Counted from the stretch's first letter, positions 34,984 through 45,026 are shown. The stretch: 64,000 nucleotides of DNA from Myxococcales bacterium (GCA_012960035.1 DUBZ01000135.1:310001-374000), one strand, 5' to 3'. Numbers and translations are program-made. The notes: generated by a model from the sequence alone, not told the origin.

Positions 34984-36105
34984 CTAGAGCCGACTCGGTG
35001 ACAGCATTTCGGGTCGTAATCCGAGCGCTTCCAGGTCTTCGGGCAGCCGGCCGTTGACGATCAGCCCCGCTGCCGCGCGCGACGCAGCGGGCGAAGTCAT
35101 GATGCCAAATCCGCCCTGACCTGCGAGCCAGAAAAAGCCGTGCCGCTCGGGGTCCATGCCGATCACCGGGGACCGGTCGGCGACGAAGCTCCGGAGTCCG
35201 GCCCAACGTCGGCGGATATGTCGCAGCTCGAGCGTCGTCGCTCGTTGAACTCGGTCGGCAACCAATGCGACATCGTAGTCCTCTGGGCTCGTGTCACAGG
35301 GCTCCGAGGGCGTCTCGTCGCAGGGCGATGCCAGCAGCTGCGCGCCTTCAGGCTTGAAATAGAAGTCTTCGTCCGCGTCCATGACCAGAGGCCAGGATCG
35401 TGTGTCCGTTCCCGGCGGGCCATCGAAGGTGATGGCCGTTCGGCGGAGCGGTGCCAGGCCGATCGGCTTCGCTCCCGCCAGCGATCCAACGACATCGCTC
35501 CACGCGCCGGCTGCGTTCACGACGATCGCGGCGTGGAGCGTTTCACCTCCTGCCTCGACTTCCCAGGCCTCGCCATTTTGTCGCACGGAGATAACCTCGG
35601 CCCTGGTCGAGACGATGCCTCCGCGGCGCCGAAAGCCTCGAAGGAAAGACTCGAGTAGGCCAGCTACATCGATATGTAGGGCGCTCGGTTCGAGCACGGT
35701 TTCGCGTACATAGTCCTGGTTCAGGATCGGGCAGTGAGCGAGTGCTTCCTTGAGATCGATCTCGATCAACTCCGCGCCGGCTTCGCGTCCGGAACGCGTT
35801 GCTTCCTTCAAGCTTTCGTGTTGATCCTCTCGCGCGATCCAGAGGACGGCGTTCGGTGTGACGAGCGGGGCTTCGGTGAATCCGGCAGGCGGTTCTTCGA
35901 AAAAAACACGACTTCTGCGGGTGAGACTTCCGACCACCGCACCCACATAGCTATCGAGCAGGAACGCGGCAGAACGACCCGTCGTGTGATGTCCAGGCAG
36001 CGGCTCTCGTTCGACCAGAATGGTCTGGCCTTGTTGTTGAAGCTCGTAAGCCGCTGAGGCCCCCGCGATTCCCGCGCCGATCACAATGAAGTCGAAATTG
36101 GACAA
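34984..36105 (-). CDS. FAD-dependent oxidoreductase, DAO family (glycine/D-amino acid oxidase type)
   Basis: 373 residues from TTG 36105, chosen because FDFIVIGAGIAGASAAYELQ, the dinucleotide-binding motif, follows directly. An ATG at about 36240 would add 45 residues. Other features are VEREPLPGHHTTGRSAAFLL, NAAGAWSDVVGSLAG and the C-terminal RSPVIGMDPERHGFFWLAGQ with GGFGIMTSPAASR. This is the DAO fold of sarcosine, glycine or D-amino acid oxidases and dehydrogenases. It is divergent from the choline-kinase-like gene, next to an FAD-GcvT fusion dehydrogenase, which suggests methylamine or glycine derivative oxidation. Confidence 0.88.
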   Translation of the reverse strand: MSNFDFIVIGAGIAGASAAYELQQQGQTILVEREPLPGHHTTGRSAAFLLDSYVGAVVGSLTRRSRVFFEEPPAGFTEAPLVTPNAVLWIAREDQHESLKEATRSGREAGAELIEIDLKEALAHCPILNQDYVRETVLEPSALHIDVAGLLESFLRGFRRRGGIVSTRAEVISVRQNGEAWEVEAGGETLHAAIVVNAAGAWSDVVGSLAGAKPIGLAPLRRTAITFDGPPGTDTRSWPLVMDADEDFYFKPEGAQLLASPCDETPSEPCDTSPEDYDVALVADRVQRATTLELRHIRRRWAGLRSFVADRSPVIGMDPERHGFFWLAGQGGFGIMTSPAASRAAAGLIVNGRLPEDLEALGLRPEMLSPSRL

Positions 36106-36238
36106 CGTGCGTTCTCGCTTCGCGTTCTTGCCGGGCAATGTCCGGCTCGGGTGATGGCGTGAGAATACAGATTTGGCCACTCGATTGGGATAGATGCGAT
36201 CTCGAAGTGCCTGTTCAAAGCGGTATTCTTCTTCCATC

Positions 36239-37123
36239 ATGGTGATCGAAGCGTCGAAAAAAGCTGCCAGCTTATCCTGTTGGTCCGACCCCGTTTCAGT
36301 CGAGTCGATCGGTGGGGGAATCACGAATTCGAATTTCCTCGTCGAACATCGTGGAAAGCGGCATTTCGTACGCATTGGCGAGGACATCCCAGAACATGGA
36401 ATCATGCGCTTTCATGAGCGGGCGGCGAGTCGAGCCGCGGCGGCGGCCGGGATCTCGCCCGAAGTCCTCCATGTGGAGGAGGGCGCCATGGTCCTTCAGT
36501 TCATCGAAGGCCGAGTTCTTGAATCAACTGAGTTCGCTCGCCCCGAAATGCTCGAGCGAATCGTCGCCCTGATTCGCCGTTGTCATCTCGATGTACCTCA
36601 ATATCTTCGTGGTCCGGCGATGATGTTCTGGGTCTTTCATGTTATTCGGGACTATGCGCATACGTTACGCGAACTCGAGAGTTCGCATGTGTCGGAGCTG
36701 TCGCGTCTGATTGAGATCGGAAGACATCTCGAAACGGCCATTGGGCCCATTTCCGTAGTCTTCGGACATAACGATCTTCTTTCAGCCAATTTTATCGACG
36801 ATGGGGATCGAGTCTGGCTGATTGATTGGGATTATGCTGGGTTTAATAGTCCGCTCTTTGATCTAGGCGGCCTGGCCTCGAATAACGAGTTTTCAGATTC
36901 GATGGAGCTTGATCTGTTGGCTTGCTATTTCGATGCGCCCCCGTCCGAGGGTCTATTGATTCGCTATCGGGCCATGAAATGCGCCTCGCTCTTGCGCGAA
37001 TCGATGTGGAGCATGGTTTCTGAGCGGACTTCAAAGGTCGATTTCGACTTTGCCTCGTATACCGAGACGAATCTTCGACGTTTCGAAGACGCTTGGTCTC
37101 GCTTTCAGGAGAAAAGATTTTAG
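36239..37123 (+). CDS. Choline/ethanolamine kinase-like phosphotransferase
   Basis: 294 residues from ATG 36239. VESIGGGITNSNFLVEHRGK is the LicA/choline-kinase nucleotide loop. The catalytic motif is VFGHNDLLSANFIDDGDRVW, with LIDWDYAGFNSPLFDLGGLA as the metal-binding motif. The family phosphorylates choline, ethanolamine or thiamine with ATP. Its stop overlaps the start of the FAD-GcvT gene by one base (TAGTG), so the two are translationally linked. That context supports a small N-methylated amine as substrate, but no biochemical proof is visible. Confidence 0.88.
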   Translation: MVIEASKKAASLSCWSDPVSVESIGGGITNSNFLVEHRGKRHFVRIGEDIPEHGIMRFHERAASRAAAAAGISPEVLHVEEGAMVLQFIEGRVLESTEFARPEMLERIVALIRRCHLDVPQYLRGPAMMFWVFHVIRDYAHTLRELESSHVSELSRLIEIGRHLETAIGPISVVFGHNDLLSANFIDDGDRVWLIDWDYAGFNSPLFDLGGLASNNEFSDSMELDLLACYFDAPPSEGLLIRYRAMKCASLLRESMWSMVSERTSKVDFDFASYTETNLRRFEDAWSRFQEKRF

Positions 37124-39570
37124 TGTCGGAGTTTCCAACCCAAGCCCGCGTCGTCGTTGTTGGCGGCGGAATCGTTGGCTGTTCGACCGCCTATCACCTG
37201 GCCAAGAATGGCTTCCATGATGTCGTTCTGCTCGAGCGGGGGCGCTTGACCTGCGGCAGTACATTCCATGCCGCCGGTCTGGTTGGCCAACTCCGAAGTT
37301 CCGCGAGTATCACCCGACTTCTCGGCGAATCTGTCGCCATCTATCGGCGTCTCGAAGAAGAGACCGGTCAAGCGACGGGCTGGAAGCGAAACGGGGGGCT
37401 GCGTCTGGCGTGCAGCCGAGAGCGAATGGCGGAGTACGAACGACAGGCCACCACCGCGCATAGCTTCGGCATGGAAATGGAACTGCTGACTCCTAAAGAG
37501 GCACTGGATCTCTGGCCTCTGATGGAAATCGATGATGTCGTAGGCGCGGCCTTCTTGCCAACCGACGGGTCCGCGAGCCCGGTCGATCTCACCCAGGCCC
37601 TGGCCCGCGGCGCGCGCATGCACGGGGCCTCGCTGATCGAGAAATGCCCTGTGACTTCGGTGGAGATCGAAGACGGTCGAATCGTCTCTGTGACGACGGA
37701 GCGTGGGCGCATCGCCTGCGAAATTATCGTGAATTGCTGTGGGCAGTGGGCTCATGAATTTGGTGCGATGGCCGGCGTCAATGTTCCGCTGGTATCGGTC
37801 CAACACCAGTTCATGATTAGCGGTTCAATCGAAGGTGTTCACGGTGACCTACCGACGCTTCGCGATCCGGATCGCTTGACCTACTACAAGGAGGAAGTCG
37901 GAGGACTCGTAATGGGTGGCTACGAGCCGAACCCGATTCCCTGGGCCGAAGGTGGAATCCCCAAGAACTTCATCTTCGATCTTTTGGATCCGAATTTCGA
38001 TCATTTTCAACAACTGGCCGATTTAGCGTTTCCGCGGGTCCCCGCCCTCGAAGGCGCGGTGATTAGGCAGATGATCAACGGCCCGGAGAGCTTTACGCCG
38101 GACGGCAATTTCATTCTCGGGGAAGCACCGGAACAGCCAGGGTATTTCGTTGCCGCCGGATTCAATGCCTTCGGCATCGCCGCCGCCGGGGGCGCAGGCT
38201 GGGCGCTGGCGGGATGGATCGAGAACGGTGAACCGCCCTTTGATCTCTGGCCCGTAGACATTCGTCGCTTTGGGCCGAGCCATCGCCAGATCGATTGGGT
38301 CCGTTCTCGGACCCTCGAACTCTACGGCAAGCATTATACGATTTCGTGGCCGAGCGAAGAGCACGAAAGCGCGCGGCCGAGTCGTAAGTCTCCACTCTAT
38401 GACCGCTTGCTTTCTGCCGGCGCCTGTTTTGGAGAGAAGCTCGGTTGGGAGCGCCCGAATTGGTTCGCACCCGAAGGAGTCACTGCCCAAGACGAGTATT
38501 CCTTTGGTCGACCCAATTGGTTTGCCCATGTTGGCGCTGAACATCGCGCTGTTCGCGAGGCGGTGGGGCTTTTCGATCAAACCTCCTTTGCGAAATTTGA
38601 GATCGAAGGTCGAGATGCCGAGAAGGCGCTCGACTGGCTGTGTGCGAATAACATATCGAAGCCACCCGGCAGCTTGACCTACACGCAGATGCTCAACCGG
38701 CGGGGTGGAATCGAATGCGATCTCACAGTGGCTCGTATGAGCGAAGAGCTTTTCTACATCGTGACCGGGACTGGATTCGCGACGCACGATCGATGTTGGA
38801 TCGAAGGGAATTGGCCGGATGGGCTCGATGTCAGCCTGCGTGAAGTCACGGAAGAAAGAGTCGTTCTGAGTCTGATGGGCCCACGCTCCCGCGAGGTTCT
38901 GGCGGCCGCATCGAATGGCGGCCCGGTCTCGACCGCCGAGCTTCGCTTCTCGACCCATGCCAATGTCCTGATCGCGGGCATTTCCGTTTGCGCGCTTCGA
39001 ATGACGTACGTCGGCGAGCTTGGCTTCGAACTTCATCTACCCAGCGAAGGTGCAGGCATGGTCTATGACGCGCTCATGGAGGCGGGTCGGTCCCATGGCA
39101 TCGTCAACGCCGGCTACCGAGCCATCGAAAGTCTTCGCCTCGAGAAGGGCTACCGGGCTTGGGCCGCGGACATCACTCCGAATGACACACCCTATGAAGC
39201 GGGTCTGGGATGGGCCGTGAAAAATGATTCCGGGATCGACTTCCTTGGTCGTGAGGCGTTGGTCCAGCGAAGGGCGGAGGGGTTCAAACGTCGCCTCGTC
39301 GGAGTCACCGTCGATGATCCAGATGTGGTGCTGTTAGGCCGAGAGACGATTTTAAAAAATGGAGAGCGCGTCGGTTGGCTGACAAGCGCTGGTTGGGGCT
39401 ACACCGTCGAAAAGGGAATCGGCTACGGCTACGTCCGTGACGAGAATGGAATCGATCTGAAGGCGTTACGCGAGGGGAACTACGAGCTGGAGGTCGCGAC
39501 GGTGCGGGTGCCGGCCAAGATTCATCTGAAGCCGCTTTTTGATCCGGGGAACGAGCGCATTCGAAGTTAG
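37123..39570 (+). CDS. FAD-dependent dehydrogenase fused to GcvT domain (dimethylglycine/sarcosine dehydrogenase type)
   Basis: 815 residues from GTG 37123, with AGGAG upstream; the alternative start at 37093 lies within the kinase gene. Domain 1 is DAO: ARVVVVGGGIVGCSTAYHLA, CGSTFHAAGLVGQLRSSASI with the His-flavin region, and GYFVAAGFNAFGIAAAGGAG. Domain 2, from about residue 450, is aminomethyltransferase-like: FDQTSFAKFEIEGRDAEKAL, MLNRRGGIECDLTVARMSEE and MTYVGELGFELHLPSEGAG, ending with a GcvT C-terminal barrel. This is the architecture of dimethylglycine and sarcosine dehydrogenases, which transfer the methyl carbon to tetrahydrofolate. Confidence 0.93.
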   Translation: MSEFPTQARVVVVGGGIVGCSTAYHLAKNGFHDVVLLERGRLTCGSTFHAAGLVGQLRSSASITRLLGESVAIYRRLEEETGQATGWKRNGGLRLACSRERMAEYERQATTAHSFGMEMELLTPKEALDLWPLMEIDDVVGAAFLPTDGSASPVDLTQALARGARMHGASLIEKCPVTSVEIEDGRIVSVTTERGRIACEIIVNCCGQWAHEFGAMAGVNVPLVSVQHQFMISGSIEGVHGDLPTLRDPDRLTYYKEEVGGLVMGGYEPNPIPWAEGGIPKNFIFDLLDPNFDHFQQLADLAFPRVPALEGAVIRQMINGPESFTPDGNFILGEAPEQPGYFVAAGFNAFGIAAAGGAGWALAGWIENGEPPFDLWPVDIRRFGPSHRQIDWVRSRTLELYGKHYTISWPSEEHESARPSRKSPLYDRLLSAGACFGEKLGWERPNWFAPEGVTAQDEYSFGRPNWFAHVGAEHRAVREAVGLFDQTSFAKFEIEGRDAEKALDWLCANNISKPPGSLTYTQMLNRRGGIECDLTVARMSEELFYIVTGTGFATHDRCWIEGNWPDGLDVSLREVTEERVVLSLMGPRSREVLAAASNGGPVSTAELRFSTHANVLIAGISVCALRMTYVGELGFELHLPSEGAGMVYDALMEAGRSHGIVNAGYRAIESLRLEKGYRAWAADITPNDTPYEAGLGWAVKNDSGIDFLGREALVQRRAEGFKRRLVGVTVDDPDVVLLGRETILKNGERVGWLTSAGWGYTVEKGIGYGYVRDENGIDLKALREGNYELEVATVRVPAKIHLKPLFDPGNERIRS

Positions 39571-40655
39571 TTGGCGTCCTGTGCGATCTGCGTGAGGGGA
39601 AGGATGCGTTCGATCAGCACTTTCTGGTAACGATCACTTTCTTCTTCGTTGGGTGAATGCGCCGAATTCTCGAACCACACGATTTCCTTGCTGGGGGCTT
39701 CGAGAACTTCGAAATACTCTTCGACCAATTCGAACGGCGTGTTGTAGTCGTGACGCCCGGCAAAGAAGAAGACGGGGACGTCAAGTGCTTTCGCGCTCTC
39801 GATGAAATCGAGATGCTCGAGATAACCCCATGCGTGTTTGAGCGAGTTCATCATGCAGGAATAGAACGAGAGCTTTGTGCCGGTGCTGTATTCAGGGTTG
39901 AAAATGATTGATCGCGCGGCATCCGCCAAAACGTTCCCTTCGACCGAGTCTCCGTGGTAGTGGCTGAGCCATCCGCGCTGAAGCATGAGGTCGGCGTTGT
40001 TGTCATAAGGCGGTTGGATTGCCGAGAGTTCTCGGATGGCTTGTGTGTTGCCTTCCGCCCTGGCACTTTCTAGCACGAAGCGCAGCGAAACTTCTTCGTT
40101 GCGAAGCGTATCGACGAGTTGACCCATTCCCACGTAAGCGTGGAAGAGTTCCGGATGTCTTTGGACGGTCATCACGCCGAGGACGCTGCCCCAGGAGTGT
40201 CCGATCAATGTGATCTTTTCGGTATTGAATCGCGCTCGCAGAAGATTGACTAACTCGAGTGTGTCGGTGAGGTATTGCTCGAGGTTAAGGCTTTCGTTGG
40301 GTACGTCCGAGGAACAAGAACTTCCCGCGCCGCGCTGGTCCCAATGAACGACGACAAATTCTTCTTCGAGTCGAAGGCCATAATTTCGAGCGAATGCGAT
40401 GGAGGCTGCACCTGGACCGCCGTGCATGAAGAGCAGGACGGGTTTGGCCTGGTCATGTCCACGGAGATAGATCGTCTGGCGGGCGCCACCGATCTCGACG
40501 ACTTCGAGAGATTCGATTCCGTTAGGTGTTTCGATCCTTGTTGATGAGAGGAGTCGAGCCGAGACGACTTCGATCAGAATCAGGCCGATCGCGAAGATGG
40601 CCGCGACTGAAACTGCAATTCCCACCGCCAGATGCTTCAGCCAGGTCATTCGCAT
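39567..40655 (-). CDS. Proline iminopeptidase-like alpha/beta hydrolase, membrane-anchored
   Basis: 362 residues from ATG 40655. An N-terminal membrane helix (LAVGIAVSVAAIFAIGLILI) precedes the hydrolase domain, suggesting anchoring in the inner membrane with an outward domain. The oxyanion motif is LLFMHGGPGAASIAF, and VVVHWDQRGAGSS and the nucleophile GHSWGSVLG follow. The acid and His lie in FFFAGRHDYNTPFE and VWFENSAHSPNEEE. HGGPG and DQRG are the proline-iminopeptidase hallmarks. Its stop codon overlaps that of the convergent dehydrogenase by 4 bp. Confidence 0.9.
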   Translation of the reverse strand: MRMTWLKHLAVGIAVSVAAIFAIGLILIEVVSARLLSSTRIETPNGIESLEVVEIGGARQTIYLRGHDQAKPVLLFMHGGPGAASIAFARNYGLRLEEEFVVVHWDQRGAGSSCSSDVPNESLNLEQYLTDTLELVNLLRARFNTEKITLIGHSWGSVLGVMTVQRHPELFHAYVGMGQLVDTLRNEEVSLRFVLESARAEGNTQAIRELSAIQPPYDNNADLMLQRGWLSHYHGDSVEGNVLADAARSIIFNPEYSTGTKLSFYSCMMNSLKHAWGYLEHLDFIESAKALDVPVFFFAGRHDYNTPFELVEEYFEVLEAPSKEIVWFENSAHSPNEEESDRYQKVLIERILPLTQIAQDAN

Positions 40656-40858
40656 TGTCTCTGTATCCTCGGACTTTTCGCGTCGGAGTCTAGTTGATTC
40701 GTCTCGAGCATGAGCTTTCAAAGAATTGTTCGACGAAGAAATCAAAGAGTGTGCGAATACGTTTTTTTGTCGCGGTTCTCATGGCTGTCAGGAGGCGGTG
40801 AGGCCCCGGTCACTCTACTCTCAATGGATCGAATGATGTTCGATCTGAGAGGTATAGG

Positions 40859-41704
40859 ATGACACGAACAAGCATCTTGATGGACGGCCTTCGCTTTCCG
40901 GAAGGTCCGCGATGGCACGAGGATCGATTCTGGTTTTCGGATATGCACGACGGGAAGGTGATCGCGGTCTCGATGGACGGTGTGGCCGAGAAGATTGTTG
41001 AAGTTGCCGGCGATCCGTCGGGACTTGGCTGGCTTCCGGATGGCCGCTTGCTCGTGGTTTCCATGCGCGACCGCCGTCTGCTCAGACTCGATGCCGACGG
41101 CTTGGCCGAAGTCGCCGACCTCTCCTCCTTCGCCACCTCGCATTGTAATGACATGGTGGTCGACGCGAAGGGGCGTGCCTACGTCGGCAATTTTGGATTC
41201 GATCTTCACACGGGTGCGAAGCCGACGCCCGCGAATCTGATGCTGGTTCATCCGGACGGGCGTTTGGAGATCGCGGCGAAAGATCTTCGCTTCCCAAACG
41301 GCGCGGTCATTACGCCGGATGGAGCGACCTTGATCGTGGGTGAGACTTTTGGTCGGCAACTAACGGCCTTCGAGATCGCAGAGGATGGAACGCTCTCGAA
41401 TCGCCGAGTCTGGGCTCCACTTCCGGAGGGCGATGTTCCGGACGGGATCTGTCTCGATGCGGAGGGTGCGATCTGGGTGGCATCGCCGATCGGAAAGGGC
41501 GGCGTCCTTCGGATTCGGGAAGGGGGTGATGTGACCGATCGCGTCGAGGTCGAGCATGAGGCCTTTGCTTGCATGTTAGGCGGTCCCGATCGCAAGACGC
41601 TCTTCATTTGTACTTCCCCGGATTCTGATCCATCGAAGACGGTCGATCGTCTCGGGAGAATCGAGACGATCGACGTGGATACGCCTGGAGTCGGCCTGCC
41701 CTGA
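40859..41704 (+). CDS. SMP-30/gluconolactonase/LRE family protein
   Basis: 281 residues from ATG 40859, with GAGAGG upstream. It is a six-bladed beta-propeller. FPEGPRWHEDRFWFSDMHDG is the family's opening and carries the metal-binding Glu. HCNDMVVDAKGRAYVGNFGF, LRFPNGAVITPDGATLIVGE and VPDGICLDAEGAIWVASPIG provide the Asn/Asp ligands. The family hydrolyses sugar lactones or organophosphates using Ca2+ or Zn2+; the substrate here is unknown. No signal peptide. Confidence 0.92.
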   Translation: MTRTSILMDGLRFPEGPRWHEDRFWFSDMHDGKVIAVSMDGVAEKIVEVAGDPSGLGWLPDGRLLVVSMRDRRLLRLDADGLAEVADLSSFATSHCNDMVVDAKGRAYVGNFGFDLHTGAKPTPANLMLVHPDGRLEIAAKDLRFPNGAVITPDGATLIVGETFGRQLTAFEIAEDGTLSNRRVWAPLPEGDVPDGICLDAEGAIWVASPIGKGGVLRIREGGDVTDRVEVEHEAFACMLGGPDRKTLFICTSPDSDPSKTVDRLGRIETIDVDTPGVGLP

Positions 41705-41740
41705 TGCGGGCCGGGCGCGTTCTTGTTTTGAGATTCGATC

Positions 41741-43504
41741 CTAATGGCTGACCGGTTGTACTCGGCCTTCGTGCACGGTTCCCCAGACCTCGATGGAAGC
41801 GATCGCTTTTGGATCGACGCGTAGGGGATTCTCTGCGAGCACCGTCATGTTGGCGAGCTTGCCCGCTTCGATCGAGCCCACTTCGTTTTCGAGTCGCAGC
41901 GAGTAGGCGGCTTCGATCGTAATCGCACGCAGAGCTTGGATGGGACTCAGCCGCTGTTTCGGTCCAGCGACGTTTCCAGCGACCGTGATTCGATTGACCG
42001 CGCTCGACATGAGAAGCAGCGGTTGTCCCGGGGCCATCGGCATGTCCGCGTGCAAGGAAACTGAAACGCCCGCGCGAACGACGTCCCCAATTCGAACCAT
42101 CTCCTGGGCACGTTCGGGTCCAATCCCCACTCGGCTATAGGGATCGGCCAAGACGATTGGGTAGAAGGGATTGGCGCTCACGATGGCACCGAGCCTTGCT
42201 AGGCGATCGACCTGGTCAGGACGCGAGAAGCCAAAATGCACGATTACGGTGCGATGGTCCTCGCGTGGATTGCGGTTCATGTTGCGCTCGAGGTTGTCGA
42301 GCACAAGATCGAGACCAGCATCTCCGTTTTGATGGATATGAATCTGGTATCCGGCATCCCAGTAGATCCTAAAGGCCTTTGCAAATTCTTCGGGCTGCAT
42401 CAGCCATTCGCCCTCATGTCCGTCGAGATAGCCCTCTTTCATTTTCATGAGCTGGCTGAAGATGGCGCCGTCGGCAAAGAGCTTCACTTGCTTGGGGAGA
42501 AAGCCGGTCATTCCCTTTGCTGCGCTGAAGAGATTCTCCGTTTCCTCGATGACGCGATCCACGGGATAGCGGGCGACGACCGTCTTTCCGTCTGCGATGT
42601 AATACATCCGGAAGGGCGTTGCGGCATCTCCCATGACCTGGTTCTGCATAGCGATGAGCGCTGGCGATACGAGCCCGCCCGGTTCGGCAATCAGCGTGCT
42701 CCCGGCCGCGTGCCAATAGTCTTCGACTTGTTGGAGCGCGCCAAGGTATCGCGAGGGCGTAAAGAGATCCTTGAAGACAGAGGGAAAGACGACCGCCTGT
42801 CCCTGCTCCCAGAAATGTCCACGAACCAGATCGGTCTGAGCGCGTACCGACTCCGGCGCTTGATCGATGAGTGCTTGATTGATTCCGAAGCGTTCGAGGG
42901 CGCGGGTGTTCAGGATGAGTTCGTGAACGGATCTTTGGATGACTACGATCGCAATGCTGTTGCTGATGTCATCCAGGTCCGCTCTTGAGAGTTCGCCATG
43001 AAAGAGCTGGTGAAAGCCCCAGGTGTAGAGCACGTCGTCGACGGCAGAAGGAGATTGTGAATGTCGATCGACGGCGTCTTCTAGACGCTGCCGGTAGTCC
43101 TTTGCATCGACTGCGCGTCGGACCGTCTCCGCGGGTAGGACCCAGTCTTCGATGGAGATGATTTCAGTCATGAAAGCGAGGGCCGCGAGCCCGGCATGCT
43201 CATGTTGGTTAATCAAGCCCGGAACGAGAACATGATTCTCGAATCGGCGATCGATTTTGAGGTGGCGGCCCTTGAGCATTCTGCGAATCTGATCCAGCGA
43301 GCCGGTGGCGAGAATCCGGTCGGCCTCGACCGCGACGGCTTCGACCTCGGGTCGGCTTTCGTCGAGCGTGACGATTTCTCTTGCGGTGTAGACGACGACG
43401 CTCGGACCATCGTATGCCGTCGACTGGGCACAAGACACGCTCCAGCACATCAATAGAACGATCAATGTTATGTGGAAGAGGGATGGACTACTCGAGTGCT
43501 GCAT
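41741..43504 (-). CDS. YtcJ-like amidohydrolase with lipoprotein-type signal
   Basis: 587 residues from ATG 43504, with AAGGAG 6 nt upstream. The first 25 residues form a hydrophobic signal ending in a Cys (TLIVLLMCWSVSC), although the lipobox is imperfect. The catalytic domain shows HVLVPGLINQHEHAGLAALA, KQVKLFADGAIFSQLMKM with lysine, QIHIHQNGDAGLDLVLDNLE, VIVHFGFSRPDQVDRLARLG and SLHADMPMAPGQPLLLMSSA. These are the amidohydrolase-3 metal and catalytic positions. It is probably periplasmic and attached to a membrane. Substrate is unknown. Confidence 0.9.
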   Translation of the reverse strand: MQHSSSPSLFHITLIVLLMCWSVSCAQSTAYDGPSVVVYTAREIVTLDESRPEVEAVAVEADRILATGSLDQIRRMLKGRHLKIDRRFENHVLVPGLINQHEHAGLAALAFMTEIISIEDWVLPAETVRRAVDAKDYRQRLEDAVDRHSQSPSAVDDVLYTWGFHQLFHGELSRADLDDISNSIAIVVIQRSVHELILNTRALERFGINQALIDQAPESVRAQTDLVRGHFWEQGQAVVFPSVFKDLFTPSRYLGALQQVEDYWHAAGSTLIAEPGGLVSPALIAMQNQVMGDAATPFRMYYIADGKTVVARYPVDRVIEETENLFSAAKGMTGFLPKQVKLFADGAIFSQLMKMKEGYLDGHEGEWLMQPEEFAKAFRIYWDAGYQIHIHQNGDAGLDLVLDNLERNMNRNPREDHRTVIVHFGFSRPDQVDRLARLGAIVSANPFYPIVLADPYSRVGIGPERAQEMVRIGDVVRAGVSVSLHADMPMAPGQPLLLMSSAVNRITVAGNVAGPKQRLSPIQALRAITIEAAYSLRLENEVGSIEAGKLANMTVLAENPLRVDPKAIASIEVWGTVHEGRVQPVSH

Positions 43505-43739
43505 GCGGCGCTCCTTGCGAATGTTCCCTATCAATATGACAGGATGCATCTGCGGCTAAGAGGAGTCTTCGGCCTTGATTGGCGGGCGAACTCTGCCGTC
43601 AGCGTAGATCGGCTTGACGATGGGAGCTAGGCGATCGGGCAACGATCCGATGCGTCGTGAATAGCTGATGCCGGGACTAGAGTCGACCACCGCGCATTTT
43701 AGTCAAAGCCTCATGATCAATTGTGCGAAGGGATCTCGG

Positions 43740-44882
43740 ATGCGGGGAAATGAGAAAGTGCTCATCGTGGGCGGCGGAATCGCTGGTCTGGCCGCCGCGA
43801 CAGGGCTCTGTCGTCTTGGAATTCGTCCAACGATTGTCGAACGCACACGTGAATTCGGCGCCGTCGGAGCTGGAATCGTGTTGAGTGTCAACGCGATGGC
43901 GATGTTGCGGATGCTCGGTCTTGGTGATGCGGCGCTCGAGGCAGGGCGAATCCTTGAAAACAGTGAACTCACGAATGCCAAGGGGCAGCGGCTTTTTGGG
44001 ATGAACTTTGCCGATCTGGCCCCGGACTTCGGTCCCACGATTACGATCCATCGCGCGACACTGCATAAGGTCCTTCTTTCGGGTTGTCAGGATGCGAAGC
44101 TCCATGCCAACCTTTGGGTTGATCATTTGCACGACCTGGGTGAAAGCGTCGAAGCGACTTTCTCGGATGGTCGGACGAAACATTTCGATCACGTGATCGG
44201 GGCCGATGGGCTTCGATCCCAGACACGCGAACAGATTTTTGGTCGGACGGACACGCTTTACTCCGGCTATACGTGTTGGCGATTTGTCGTCGAGAGTCCG
44301 CCCGGTCTCGACCGCATGCAGGAAATGTGGGGGAGGGGAAGGCGGCTCGGGCTCGTCCCCTTGGCCGGTGGTCGGCTGTATTGCTATGCGACTGCGAACG
44401 CGAAGGCGGGCGTAGCGGATCCCGATGAGGGCCGGATCGAGCGCTTCAAAAAACTATTCAGAGCGTTTTCCGGCTTTGCGCCGGCGATTCTTGAACAGCT
44501 GACTCGGCCCGAACAGCTGATTCACAACGATCTGGAAGAGATGCCAAAACATCCTTGGTACAAAGGACGAGTTCTCCTGATCGGAGATGCCGCGCATGCG
44601 ACGACACCTAATATGGGTCAAGGCGCGGCGATGGCGCTCGAGGATGCGGGCATCCTATGTAAAATGTTGGAGGGCGATGCCTCTTTCGAGAAAGTCATCC
44701 CGGCATTCGCTGTGCGGCGAGAATCTCGGGTGCGCTTTATCGTCGATCAGTCAAGGCGATTCGGACGATTGGGGCAGCTCGAGAATTCGCTCCTTCGGTC
44801 ATTTCGTAACGGTGTCATGCGAATGATGCCGCAGCGGCTGACGAGCGCGGGAGCCGTCCGCGCGGCGGCGGCCGAGATCTAG
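43740..44882 (+). CDS. FAD-dependent aromatic-ring-type monooxygenase
   Basis: 380 residues from ATG 43740. Start motif VLIVGGGIAGLAAATGLCRL (GxGxxG), the DG motif DHVIGADGLRSQTREQIFGR, and the GD motif VLLIGDAAHATTPNMGQGAA place it in the salicylate hydroxylase/UbiH group A flavoprotein family. It uses FAD and NAD(P)H to hydroxylate aromatic or isoprenoid substrates. The C terminus is long and Arg-rich (RLGQLENSLLRSFRNGVMRM). It stands alone between convergent and same-strand neighbours. The start upstream at 43668 adds 24 residues without support. Confidence 0.9.
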   Translation: MRGNEKVLIVGGGIAGLAAATGLCRLGIRPTIVERTREFGAVGAGIVLSVNAMAMLRMLGLGDAALEAGRILENSELTNAKGQRLFGMNFADLAPDFGPTITIHRATLHKVLLSGCQDAKLHANLWVDHLHDLGESVEATFSDGRTKHFDHVIGADGLRSQTREQIFGRTDTLYSGYTCWRFVVESPPGLDRMQEMWGRGRRLGLVPLAGGRLYCYATANAKAGVADPDEGRIERFKKLFRAFSGFAPAILEQLTRPEQLIHNDLEEMPKHPWYKGRVLLIGDAAHATTPNMGQGAAMALEDAGILCKMLEGDASFEKVIPAFAVRRESRVRFIVDQSRRFGRLGQLENSLLRSFRNGVMRMMPQRLTSAGAVRAAAAEI

Positions 44883-45026
44883 TGTATTGACGATCGCTGT
44901 CTCGGAAACGATGGCCGAGCTCAGGGCGTCGGCTCCCCTCTGGAGCCCGTTCCGCGCTCCCGGCAGTGGCTTCGTGCGAGCATTGACGTCGCACGAAGCC
45001 ATTCCGAAGAGGCGAAAGAATCGGGA

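Noticed and set aside
40746-40858. Search for a riboswitch in the gap before the SMP-30 gene
   Set aside because: Only 113 bp, without a stem-loop pattern or conserved motif that I recognise.
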